Shown: positions 18,825 through 26,650 of the stretch, piece after piece
Position numbering within the stretch: the stretch's first letter is position 1
Layout of the letters: the number at the start of each line of letters is the position of its first letter
Source: JAJXWB01 sp046349215
Lineage (GTDB): Bacteria; Pseudomonadota; Alphaproteobacteria; Rhizobiales; Beijerinckiaceae
Length of the DNA stretch: 64,000 bases
Reading direction: 5' to 3'
NCBI GenBank assembly: GCA_046349215.1
Contig: JAXMCV010000001.1
Location: 1,488,001 to 1,552,000, forward strand
Made by a program: the position numbers and the translations under genes
Notes under the pieces: generated by a model
Seen by the model: the letters and a program-made list of their open reading frames with translations, nothing else
Told to the model about the DNA's origin: nothing
The model's database searches: none

Positions 18825-19235
18825 ATGCGTCCGCCCGCCATCCCGCTCGATCACGACATGATGGATCGCGACCACCAGCGCATCGAGGCGCTGATGGCCG
18901 CTGCATCCGTGACGCCGGACGACGGGATCGCCGACCTGCACGCCGAATGCGCCCGCGAACTTGCCGAACATTTCCGGCGCGAGGAGTACATGCTGCGGAC
19001 GGAAGGCTTCCCCGGCCTGCATTGCCATGTCGCGCAACACAACATCCTGAAATTCGAACTCGACCGGTTGCGCGTGCTGTCGCCGGCGCTGCTGCGCCGC
19101 GCGCTTGAAACCAGCGCGCCGCAACTCATCCTGTCGCACATCGGCACGATGGACCGGATGGCCGCGGCATGGCTGCGCGGCGAACTGACGGACGCCGATT
19201 TCGATGACCTGCGCCTGGCCGAGCCGCGGCCATGA
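18825..19235 (+). CDS. Bacteriohemerythrin-like protein
   Basis: 136 residues with a full set of candidate ligands for a non-heme di-iron centre: His10/His17 (LDHDMMDRDHQRIE), His49 and Glu53 (HFRRE), His68 and His72 (HVAQH), His105 and Asp110 (HIGTMD). This is the four-helix hemerythrin pattern; such proteins carry or sense O2 or NO. ATG at 18825 chosen because it starts just before the domain. The stop overlaps the next gene as ATGA, so it is translated together with a membrane protein. Confidence 0.9.
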   Translation: MRPPAIPLDHDMMDRDHQRIEALMAAASVTPDDGIADLHAECARELAEHFRREEYMLRTEGFPGLHCHVAQHNILKFELDRLRVLSPALLRRALETSAPQLILSHIGTMDRMAAAWLRGELTDADFDDLRLAEPRP

Positions 19236-19717
19236 TCGCCTTCACGGCCCTGGACCTGCCGGCGGTCGCCCGTGGCCTGCATATCGCGGCCATCGTGCAC
19301 TGGATCGGCGGGCTGGCCTTCGTCACCTTCGTGATCCTGCCGAACCTGCTGCAGACCGACGCGAGCGAGCGGCTTGCGCTGTTCGACCGGATCGAACGGC
19401 GCTTTGCAGGCCAGGCGCGCATATCGACGCTGCTCGCCGGCGCGACCGGCTTCTATCTCGTCGACGTATTCGGCCATTGGCGCAATTTTGCCGAGCCGCG
19501 CTTCTGGTGGCTGCACGCCATGCTGGCGCTGTGGACGCTCTTCACCATCATGCTGTTCGTCGCCGAGCCGCTTTTCCTGCACGGATGGTTCGACCGTTAC
19601 GCTGAGCGCGATCCGGACGCCGCCTTCCGCCTGGCGTTGCGCGGCCATCGTGTGTTGAGCGTACTGGCTTTCGTCACGGTGATCGGCGCAGGCGCCGGCG
19701 CGCACGGCATGTTCTGA
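19232..19717 (+). CDS. Four-helix membrane protein, CopD/DUF2269-like
   Basis: 161 residues with about four hydrophobic helices. His residues sit within or beside helices (GLHIAAIVHWIGGLAF, WWLHAMLALWTLF, LRGHRVLSVLAF), an arrangement seen in CopD-like and related heme-binding integral membrane proteins. Function not established. It is coupled to the upstream hemerythrin by an ATGA overlap (19232-19235), which suggests a joint role in oxygen/NO handling or electron transfer at the membrane. Confidence 0.65.
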   Translation: MIAFTALDLPAVARGLHIAAIVHWIGGLAFVTFVILPNLLQTDASERLALFDRIERRFAGQARISTLLAGATGFYLVDVFGHWRNFAEPRFWWLHAMLALWTLFTIMLFVAEPLFLHGWFDRYAERDPDAAFRLALRGHRVLSVLAFVTVIGAGAGAHGMF

Positions 19718-19804
19718 AAGGCGGCGGCCACGCTGCCCGCGGCGACTTTGGCGACGGTGCCGGCCGCGCTAAGCTGAAGACGTTTCAGGACGAGCGGCAT
19801 TGCC

Positions 19805-20266
19805 ATGCGAGACTTCGATCCGGCCCGCGACGCGACGGGCGCCAGCCTGATCCTCGACGATCAGGGAAACTGGCCGAATTTCCACGACGGATATGTGCGG
19901 TCGCTGCGTCTGTGGAGCGGCGACATGCGGCCGGAAGACAATGTGTGGACCGGGCCCGTCCTCGACGCCGCGATCGAACTCAACGCGCTCGAGCATCCGT
20001 TCATCGCGCTGCTACGCTTCCACGATTGCTGCGATGTGACGATCGGGCGTTTCGAGGTCGCCAACGACATTCTGGACCTGACCTTCGCCTACAGGGAGCG
20101 CGGCTTCTACGCCGACGGCGAGACGCCGCTGCCGCCCCATGTGCATGTCACATTCGTTCCGGCCGGCGAATTCACGCTGGAATTCGACTGCTTCCGGGTG
20201 GAGGTTCTCGGTCGGCGCGAGATCGGGCCGAACGTCCCGACCGACTTTCCGGGAGCGGACGCGTGA
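19805..20266 (+). CDS. Imm50-like protein
   Basis: 153 residues, no signal peptide or membrane helix. NWPNFHDGYVRSLRL, followed by IALLRFHDCCDV and a C-terminal FTLEFDCFRVEVLG strand, resembles the Imm50 immunity-protein family, whose hallmark is a WP-FHD motif near the N-terminus. Imm50 members are predicted to neutralise polymorphic toxins, but solitary copies with other roles exist and no toxin is seen here. The stop overlaps the next start as GTGA. Confidence 0.6.
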   Translation: MRDFDPARDATGASLILDDQGNWPNFHDGYVRSLRLWSGDMRPEDNVWTGPVLDAAIELNALEHPFIALLRFHDCCDVTIGRFEVANDILDLTFAYRERGFYADGETPLPPHVHVTFVPAGEFTLEFDCFRVEVLGRREIGPNVPTDFPGADA

Positions 20267-20853
20267 GCGCGCCGCCGATCCATCGCGGCGTCAATGCCGT
20301 CGATCCCCGCAACGCCGCGCCGATCGACTTGTTCAGGCCGAAGAAGATCGACGCGCCGCCCTTGCGCGAAACATTGTCGAAGGTCTTTTCAGGCGCGGAC
20401 CTCGAACGGAAAATCGCGGAATACGAGGCGCTGATCGCGAAGGCCGGCGAAAGGCCGCCGGCGCCGCTCGGCCAGAGGCTCGAAGATCATCCGGACCCGT
20501 ATTACGGACTCGGCACGCATCCCGACATCATCGACATCATGTGGAAGTTGGACAAGAGCCTGCCCCGCTCGTGCCGCTATGTATTCTGGGGCAAACCGGC
20601 GCTGGTGCATCCCGGGACGGGAATCGTCTTCTGCGTCGCCTTCGGCACGATCGGCTTCGTCATGCGCCTTCCTCCGGACGTGCTCGCCGCCGCGCCGGAG
20701 GAGCTCGCCCATGTCGCCGACAGGATCGGCGGCCCGCATCTGAAGCATCACGACATATCCGGGGCCGGACCCGAATGGCGCTTCGTATCATATGCCGCGC
20801 CTCGCGAAGAATGGGCGCGCGCGGCCTACGATTACGCCGGACTGGCCGGTTAA
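20263..20853 (+). CDS. Hypothetical protein coupled to the Imm50-like gene
   Basis: 196 residues, starting at GTG (20263) that overlaps the preceding stop. Not recognised. It begins with a disordered, Pro-rich basic segment (VNAVDPRNAAPIDLFRPKKIDAPPLRE), then a folded region with conserved-looking LEDHPDPYYGLGTHPDIIDIMWKLDKSLP and FWGKPALVHPGTGIVFCVAFGTIGFVMRLP, then many Trp/His/Tyr residues near the C-terminus. No signal peptide. The coupling suggests that it acts with the Imm50-like protein. It converges on the broken YbhB-type gene, with stops overlapping at 20850-20853. Confidence 0.6.
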   Translation: MSAPPIHRGVNAVDPRNAAPIDLFRPKKIDAPPLRETLSKVFSGADLERKIAEYEALIAKAGERPPAPLGQRLEDHPDPYYGLGTHPDIIDIMWKLDKSLPRSCRYVFWGKPALVHPGTGIVFCVAFGTIGFVMRLPPDVLAAAPEELAHVADRIGGPHLKHHDISGAGPEWRFVSYAAPREEWARAAYDYAGLAG

Positions 20854-21428
20854 TCGGCCGTCCGCGTGAAGCGGCCGACGATGCTCGCCGGCGCGAGCGC
20901 ATGTCCCTTGAGCGCGGCGAGCAATTCGTCGCGGCTCATGCCGGCTTTCAGGGCGCCGGGTTCGAGATCGGTCGCAATGATCGTGATGACATAATGGTGC
21001 AGGGAATGGCCGAGCGGGCCGCACGGGCCAAATTAGTGATCGTGGCCGACGTTGTTCCTGCCGCCTGTGAAATCCTTCGGCGATGCGCTCGCCTCGCCTT
21101 CCATTAGCCGCGTCTTTGAGGCTGGAATATTGTAGGCGACCCAATGCGAGGCGCCGGGACCGCCGCCGCCGTCGGGATCGAACATCAGGATGGCGAAGCT
21201 TTTTGTCCTGGCCGGCGCGTTCGACCATTCGAGCGGCGGCGACACGTTCTGGCCGGGACAGGGCGGATCGGTGCGACTCGGATCGGCGCCGGCGAATTTC
21301 CTCGGCCACACGTCGCCATCGCGGAAGGCGGAAGAAACGACCGCAAACGGCTCGGCCGAGAAGGCGACCTGCGCGTTCATCAGCAAAGCCGCGGCGAGCG
21401 CGCAGGAATGGATGCGTTGCAACTTCAT
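20850..21428 (-). pseudogene. Exported YbhB/YbcL (Raf kinase inhibitor-like) protein with internal stop
   Basis: A signal peptide (MKLQRIHSCALAAALLMNAQVAFS) and a PEBP/YbhB fold: CPGQNVSPPLEWSNAP, FAILMFDPDGGGGPGASHWVAYNIPA and GRNNVGHDH. Directly after GHDH, codon 132 is TAA (21033-21035), and the same frame then continues with FGPCGPLGHSLHHYVI and a normal C-terminus to TAA at 20850-20852. Homologues have Tyr at that point, so one base change (TAT/TAC to TAA) truncates a protein of about 192 residues and removes the conserved GPCPP-like segment. Likely inactive unless the stop is read through. Confidence 0.85.
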
Positions 21429-21454
21429 GCTTGGCCTCGCGATCGGGCAATCCG

Positions 21455-22075
21455 TCACATCGGCGGGTTGACGCCGTTGCGGCCGACGGTGATGCGGGCG
21501 GCGCCGAAGGTTCCGTCAGGCAGCGGTTCGGCGCGGACGATGACGATGCCGACGCCTGGCGCGACATCGCTCATCGCGGCGGAGGCGTAGGAGACGATCG
21601 GCGCGTCGGCCGGTACGACGATCTTCTTCTCGCCGCCATTGTAGCTGACCGTCAGCATGTCGCCGTTTTCGACCTTCGCCGCGCCCGAGACGGCGCCATT
21701 GGTCATCGTGCTGCCGGGCGCGAGGTCCCAGGGTCGGGAGCCTTCGCCGACGCCGCGCATCGCTTCCGGAAAGATGTGGATTTCCAGCGCCTGCAGACGG
21801 CCGTCGGGCAGCGGCATGGCCGCAACGCCGACGAACGTGTTGGGCTTGATGTCGCTCATCGAGGCTTTCAGCACGGTCGAGACCGACGTCTTCTCGTCCA
21901 GCTTGACGGTCGCGTCGGCGCCCTCGCGCGTCCTGATGACAAGCGTCCTGTCCGAGACGCTGGAGATGACGCCGCGAATCCGGGCCGGTTCCTTCTGCGG
22001 CCCCGGCGATTGCGCGCACGCGCCGAAAGAGATGACGAGAAGCGCCATGGCCGCGGCGGTCCGGAAAATGTGCAT
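21455..22075 (-). CDS. Exported protein, DUF5666-like
   Basis: 206 residues. The N-terminus (MHIFRTAAAMALLVISFGACAQS) is a signal peptide; the Cys could make it a lipoprotein, although the residue three before it (Phe) is not typical of a lipobox. Two similar small beta domains follow: IRGVISSVSDRTLVIRTREGADATVKL and GDMLTVSYNGGEKKIVVPADAPIVSY, each ending in a MSDIKPNTFVGVAAMPLPDG / MSDVAPGVGIVIVRAEPLPDG repeat, as in DUF5666 proteins. Function unknown. Confidence 0.65.
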   Translation of the reverse strand: MHIFRTAAAMALLVISFGACAQSPGPQKEPARIRGVISSVSDRTLVIRTREGADATVKLDEKTSVSTVLKASMSDIKPNTFVGVAAMPLPDGRLQALEIHIFPEAMRGVGEGSRPWDLAPGSTMTNGAVSGAAKVENGDMLTVSYNGGEKKIVVPADAPIVSYASAAMSDVAPGVGIVIVRAEPLPDGTFGAARITVGRNGVNPPM

Positions 22076-22181
22076 GACGCCTCCGATTGGTCCGTCGGCA
22101 GATTACGCGGCGGCCAGGCGAGGAGAGAAGGACCCAACGGAAAAGTGAACGACATCTCGCGCGGCGTACGTAGCCGGCTCG

Positions 22182-22838
22182 TCACAGGGCGCCCGTTCCC
22201 CACGTCTCGAGCGCAGCCCGCCCTGCCGGCGTCAGGCCGTAGATTCCGCGCTCGAGGCGCTCGAACCAGCCATAGACGTTGCCCTGCAGTATTTTCGGCG
22301 CGTCGGGAAATTCGAGCTTCAGGTCGCGCGGGCGACGCGGGCACTCGATCATCGCCGCCGCGCAGGCCAGCGCCTGCTGCCGGTAGGCGGTCATGATCTT
22401 GGTGCGGGTCGAACCGCCGCGCGCGGGATCGCCCTGGCGACGGCGATGCTCCGCCATGATGCGGGAACGGCGCTTGTTGTCGGCGCGCGGCTTCCACGGT
22501 TCCGGCGCGACGATCGGTTCGACGAAGCCCGTCGGCGAAACGATCATGAGGCCGACGCCGAGCCGCCGGCACAATTTGTGGACGCGCCGGTCGCGCTCCC
22601 TGCCCCTGCCGCCGCGCGACGCCGGAACCGCGACCCAGACCTCGTCGCAGGCCGCCATGCGGTCCACCGCCTGCAGGACCAGGTCGAGGTTGAAGGCCGT
22701 CTTGAGCTCGACCACCACGAGCGCGTCTTTTTCGCCCGCCCTCAGGGCCACGACATCGCAGCCGCAGATCTCGCCCTTAGCTTCGAAGCCGAGCCTTTCG
22801 AGCCAGGTCTTTACGGGCGAATAGAGGTCGGTTTCCAT
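22182..22838 (-). CDS. DUF2161 family PD-(D/E)XK nuclease-fold protein
   Basis: 218 residues. METDLYSPVKTWLERLGFEAKGEICGCDVVAL followed by DALVVVELKTAFNLDLVLQAVDR gives the D...ExK core of a PD-(D/E)XK fold (Asp in CDVVAL, Glu-Leu-Lys in VVELK). The C-terminal part, GNVYGWFERLERGIYGLTPAGRAAL, looks like a winged helix. The family is annotated as putative phosphodiesterase; biological role is not known. Start chosen at the ATG at 22838, immediately before the conserved N-terminus. Confidence 0.8.
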   Translation of the reverse strand: METDLYSPVKTWLERLGFEAKGEICGCDVVALRAGEKDALVVVELKTAFNLDLVLQAVDRMAACDEVWVAVPASRGGRGRERDRRVHKLCRRLGVGLMIVSPTGFVEPIVAPEPWKPRADNKRRSRIMAEHRRRQGDPARGGSTRTKIMTAYRQQALACAAAMIECPRRPRDLKLEFPDAPKILQGNVYGWFERLERGIYGLTPAGRAALETWGTGAL

Positions 22839-23020
22839 CACAGAGATCGAATCAGCCGGGCCTCCAAGGGGTAACCGGGCGTGAGGCGCGTGTCGACGCG
22901 CGCGCTTTTTCAGCCCCTCCGCGATACAATTTACTATCAGAACCAAGTAGTTCCGAAGACCCCGGGCCGATCTGAACGCGACTTAATGCCCCAAGGGGGC
23001 GTTCCTTATCGAAGCGGCAA

Positions 23021-23039
23021 GAATTTGGGGCGCAAATTC
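23021..23039. promoter_or_regulatory. Inverted repeat upstream of a small gene
   Basis: GAATTTG-5 bases-CAAATTC, a perfect 7-bp palindrome, 53 bp before the ATG at 23092. Preceded by another short GC hairpin (GCCCC/GGGGC near 22988). Could be an operator or a leader hairpin; no factor can be named. Confidence 0.35.
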
Positions 23040-23091
23040 ATTCAATTGCAGGGAATGCACGGAGCCGCGTTCCCGATTCCATCGGTGCGAC

Positions 23092-23352
23092 ATGTTTCAG
23101 GGTCCACGACCTCCGGGCGCCCGCTACCGCGATTTGCGCAACCGCCTGCGCCGGCTCGAGGCGATCTATGAGGATTCGGTCAAGCTCGACCGCATCATCG
23201 CCACCGGCCGCTACTACAAGCTCGCGGTCGCCACCGCACGCGCCCACGAACTGATCGAACGCGAGTTCGACTGGCGCCGGTCGTTCGGCGCGAACGACGA
23301 AAAGCCGCCGAGGCCGAAATTCCCGCCGCATCTCGACCGGCGCAGGAACTGA
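23092..23352 (+). CDS. Small basic hypothetical protein
   Basis: 86 residues, strongly charged: an Arg-rich N-terminus (RYRDLRNRLRRLEAIYEDSVKLDR), one helix (YKLAVATARAHELIEREFDWRR) and a disordered Pro/Arg tail. It looks like a real small cytosolic protein rather than a shadow because it stands in a 540-bp gap between converging genes with no other frame of protein character. Function not recognised; ribosome site weak. Confidence 0.5.
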   Translation: MFQGPRPPGARYRDLRNRLRRLEAIYEDSVKLDRIIATGRYYKLAVATARAHELIEREFDWRRSFGANDEKPPRPKFPPHLDRRRN

Positions 23353-23379
23353 GCCAGCGCGCGTTCCTGCGCGACAGGC

Positions 23380-24954
23380 TCACTTCTTGTCGATGCCCCA
23401 ATAGACGGTGACCATCGAACTCGTCTCGCCGCTGACAATATTGCCGCGCGTCGCCGAGACGTTCCAGAACTCGCCGAGCGGAATCTGCGTGACGATCTGC
23501 GCGTTGAGCGTCTGCGCCGCCTCCGCGATCCTGCGGCGCTCGTCCTGGCTGGCTGCGCGCACGAAGCTGTCGCGCATCTTCTCCATGCTGGCGTCGCAGG
23601 GCCAGCCCGGCCTGGCCTTGTCGCAGTTCGACATCAGGAAGGCCATCATCACGGGATCGAGAATGTCGACCTGCGCCCAGGCGGTGAGGTAGGCGTTCCA
23701 GCCGCCCTCCGAGACCGGGCCCTTCTTCGGCACGCGGCCGATCATCGTCTGCCAGTCCATCGCCTGCACGTCGACCTTGAAGCCGGCCTTCTCGAGTTGC
23801 GACTTGACGACCGGCGCGAGATTGGTGAGCACCGGCAGGTCGGCCGGTTGCAGGATGACGACCGGCGTGCCGTCGTAACCGGCTTCCTTCAACAATGCGG
23901 CGGCCTTTGCGGAATCGCCGTTCAGCACGTCCGCCATGCCGGCTTCGCTCGCCAGCGGCGAGCCGCAGGTGAACAGCGCCTTGCAGGAGGCGTAATAGCG
24001 GGTGTCGCCGACCGAGGCCTTGAGGAAATCGCCCTGGCTCAAGGCGATCATCGCGGCCTGGCGTACCTTCGGATTGTCGAAGGGCTTGATCAGCCAGTTC
24101 GGCCGGAACGTGTACTGGAAAGCGCCGCTCGACTTGATGATGCGGATCTTCGGATCCTTCTCGACCAGCGGCAGCAGGTCGTGGGTCAGGCTCTCGATCA
24201 TGTCGATCTCGCCCGACAGCAGCGCGTTGACCTGCGTCTGCGGATCGGGAATCCACAGCATCTCGATACGATCGACCAGCGCGACCTTGCCGCCGGCGAG
24301 GCCCGAGGCCGGTTCCGGGCGCGGCTTGTAGTTCGGGTTCTTCACATAGACGACGCGGTCGCCGGGCTTCCATTCGTCGGCCTTGAACATGAAGGGACCG
24401 GAGCCGACGGATTCGGAAATCTGCTTGAACGGATCGGTCTCGGCGACGCGTTTCGGCATGATGAAGGGCGCGACGCCGCTCTGCTTGGAGAGCGTCTCGG
24501 GCAGCGAACCGTATTTTTCCTTGAAGACGATCTGGAACGTGCGGTCGTCGACGGCTTTGTATTCGGAAACGAATTCCGCATATTTCTGGCCGACGCCGTC
24601 GCGCGCCGCCCATCGCTTCAGCGAGGCGATGCAATCTTCCGCCGTGACAGGCTTGCCGTCGTGCCACAGCAATCCGTCGCGCAGGCGGATCGTCGCGACA
24701 AGGCCGTCGTCGCTCATCCTGAGCGATTCCGCCATCTGCGGCTGCGGTTGCAGCCTGGCGTCCTGCGCAAACAACGTGTCGTAGATCAGGTAGCCGTGGT
24801 TGCGGACGATGTAGGCGGTCGACCAGACGGGATCGAGAATCTTGAGATCGGAATGCTGCACGACCTTCAGCGTTTTCTGCGCGGCGGCCGGCGCGGCGAC
24901 GGCTGCGAGCGAGGCGGCGAGCGCCAGCGACCCGATGATCTTTCCTGCCTTCAT
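23380..24954 (-). CDS. ABC transporter substrate-binding protein, family 5 (peptide type)
   Basis: 524 residues. A signal peptide (KAGKIIGSLALAASLAAVAAPAAA) is followed by an SBP_bac_5 domain: LKILDPVWSTAYIVRNHGYLIYDTLF, VTAEDCIASLKRW, SGPFMFKADEWKPGDRVVYVKNPNY. These periplasmic proteins bring peptides or other solutes to Dpp/Opp-type permeases; no permease or ATPase is adjacent, so partners are elsewhere. GGAGGG lies before the ATG. Divergent from the alcohol dehydrogenase at 25057. Confidence 0.9.
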   Translation of the reverse strand: MKAGKIIGSLALAASLAAVAAPAAAQKTLKVVQHSDLKILDPVWSTAYIVRNHGYLIYDTLFAQDARLQPQPQMAESLRMSDDGLVATIRLRDGLLWHDGKPVTAEDCIASLKRWAARDGVGQKYAEFVSEYKAVDDRTFQIVFKEKYGSLPETLSKQSGVAPFIMPKRVAETDPFKQISESVGSGPFMFKADEWKPGDRVVYVKNPNYKPRPEPASGLAGGKVALVDRIEMLWIPDPQTQVNALLSGEIDMIESLTHDLLPLVEKDPKIRIIKSSGAFQYTFRPNWLIKPFDNPKVRQAAMIALSQGDFLKASVGDTRYYASCKALFTCGSPLASEAGMADVLNGDSAKAAALLKEAGYDGTPVVILQPADLPVLTNLAPVVKSQLEKAGFKVDVQAMDWQTMIGRVPKKGPVSEGGWNAYLTAWAQVDILDPVMMAFLMSNCDKARPGWPCDASMEKMRDSFVRAASQDERRRIAEAAQTLNAQIVTQIPLGEFWNVSATRGNIVSGETSSMVTVYWGIDKK

Positions 24955-25056
24955 GTCGCGCTCCCTCCAGACGGATCGTGTTCTGCTGCAGCTTGGCTGT
25001 TCGCGCGCCGGGGCGCAACCGTTGCGCCCGCGCCCCGACCGTTGCATCGTCTCCGC

Positions 25057-26169
25057 ATGGAGACGTTCGCAGCCCTGTTCCGCGCGCCGGGCGCGCCGGC
25101 CTTGGTGGAGCGGATCGAACTCGATCCGCCCGGCCCGACCGAAGCGCGCGTGCGCGTCGTCGCGGCGGGGCTCTGTCATACCGACTATCACGTGATGCGC
25201 GGCGACCGGCGCGTCGCCATGTCGCCCATGGTCCTCGGGCACGAGGCGGCCGGCGTGGTGGAGGAAGTCGGCGCCGGCGTGCAGGGCGTGAAGGAGGGCG
25301 ACCATGTCGTCCTCACCTTCATTCCCGGCTGCGGACGCTGCCCCTGGTGCCGGAAAGGCCTGCATCACCTCTGCGCCGAGGGGCCGCGCATCATCCAGGG
25401 ACCGCAGCTCGACGGGACCTACAGGCGCCGCGATTCATCGGGCGCCGATGTCGGCGCCTTCTGCATGGTCGGCGCCTTCGCGCGACACACCGTCGTCGAC
25501 CAGGCCACGATCGTGGTCATCGACAAGAGGTTCCCGTTCGATCTGGCGAGCCTCGTCGCCTGCTGCGTGCCGGCCGGCGTCGGCGCGGCGCGCAACCGCG
25601 CGCGCGTGAAAGCCGGCGACAGCGTGCTGGTTGTCGGATGCGGCGGCGACGGCATGAATGTGGTGCAGGGCGCCAAGCTCTGCGGCGCGACGACGATCAT
25701 CGCCGCCGACATCGCGCCGCTGAAACGCGAGATGGCGCGCGAATTCGGCGCGACGCATGTGACGGAGGCGCAGGACGACGCGCTGATCGCATTCGCGCAA
25801 TCGTTGACCGAGGGGCGCGGCGTCGATCATGCCCTCGTCTGCATCGATCCTCCGAACACGCTGCTGGCGGCGTTCCGCGCCACGGCGAAAGCCGGCAATG
25901 TCGTCGTGACGGGACTGAGCGCGGCGAGCGAAACCAAGCTGCCGATCCCGCCGCTGGAACTCGTCACCAGCCAGAAGGCGATCATGGGCGCGGTCTATGG
26001 CTACGCCAGCCCGCGCGTGCAGATCCCGGAACTGCTGGCCATGTACGAAACCGGCGCGCTGAAACTGCGCGAACTGATCACGCGCCGCTACAGGCTCGAC
26101 CAGATCAACGACGGCTATGCCGACATGATCGCCGGCCGGAACCTGCGCGGGGTGATCGTTTTCGAGTGA
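25057..26169 (+). CDS. Zinc-dependent alcohol dehydrogenase (medium-chain)
   Basis: 370 residues. Catalytic zinc ligands Cys40 (LCHTDYH) and His62/Glu63 (GHEAAG); structural zinc loop Cys92, Cys95, Cys98, Cys106 (GCGRCPWCRKG). The Rossmann glycine motif is GCGGDGMNV. This is the class III-like ADH pattern, oxidising alcohols or S-hydroxymethyl/mycothiol-type adducts with NAD(P)+; the substrate is not evident. Transcribed divergently from the family 5 binding protein with a 102-bp shared region. Confidence 0.9.
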   Translation: METFAALFRAPGAPALVERIELDPPGPTEARVRVVAAGLCHTDYHVMRGDRRVAMSPMVLGHEAAGVVEEVGAGVQGVKEGDHVVLTFIPGCGRCPWCRKGLHHLCAEGPRIIQGPQLDGTYRRRDSSGADVGAFCMVGAFARHTVVDQATIVVIDKRFPFDLASLVACCVPAGVGAARNRARVKAGDSVLVVGCGGDGMNVVQGAKLCGATTIIAADIAPLKREMAREFGATHVTEAQDDALIAFAQSLTEGRGVDHALVCIDPPNTLLAAFRATAKAGNVVVTGLSAASETKLPIPPLELVTSQKAIMGAVYGYASPRVQIPELLAMYETGALKLRELITRRYRLDQINDGYADMIAGRNLRGVIVFE

Positions 26170-26236
26170 CCCCGGCGCGGCGCCCCGTGCGGCACGATTG
26201 TTGCTGATCCCTCCGAAACAGCGGACGGCGGCAGAC

Positions 26237-26629
26237 ATGAAGATCGCATTTCCGACACGAGACTGGGCGACGGTCAGCGGCCATGCGGGGCAGGCGCATC
26301 GCTGGCTCGTCTACGACCTTTCAAGGCATCAGGCGGCGCACGCCCTGCCTGTGCCGCGTAGGGTCGAACTGACGAAAGAGCAATTGCCGCATCATTTTCG
26401 CGACGACGGGCCGCACCCGCTCGACGGCGTCGAGATCATCGTCGCCGGCAGCGCCGGCGATGGCTTCATTCGGCACATGGGCAAGCGGGGCGCGGCCGTG
26501 CTGCTGACCGGCGAAACCGATCCTGCGCAGGCCCTGGCGCGGCTCGCGGCGGGCGAAGCGCTGCCCGACCAGCGCTTTGACATCACGACGAGCCTCTGCA
26601 AGCTGCGCGACCTGTTCTCGCGCCACTGA
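26237..26629 (+). CDS. NifX/NifY-like (dinitrogenase Fe-Mo cofactor family) protein
   Basis: 130 residues. MKIAFPTRDWATVSGHAGQAHRWLVYDL and DGVEIIVAGSAGDGFIRHMGKRGAAVLLTGETDPAQALARL match the small Nitro_FeMo-Co fold, which binds Fe-S/Fe-Mo cofactor precursors in nitrogen fixers and occurs in many non-fixers with unknown roles. No other nif gene is in the window, so a nitrogenase role is not implied. It follows the alcohol dehydrogenase by 67 bp. Confidence 0.75.
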   Translation: MKIAFPTRDWATVSGHAGQAHRWLVYDLSRHQAAHALPVPRRVELTKEQLPHHFRDDGPHPLDGVEIIVAGSAGDGFIRHMGKRGAAVLLTGETDPAQALARLAAGEALPDQRFDITTSLCKLRDLFSRH

Positions 26630-26650
26630 CAGTCCGGCCCGGGACGCGCG

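Noticed and set aside
19805..20266. Naming a full toxin-immunity system here
   Set aside because: Only the Imm50-like gene is recognisable; no toxin domain or export signal lies next to it.
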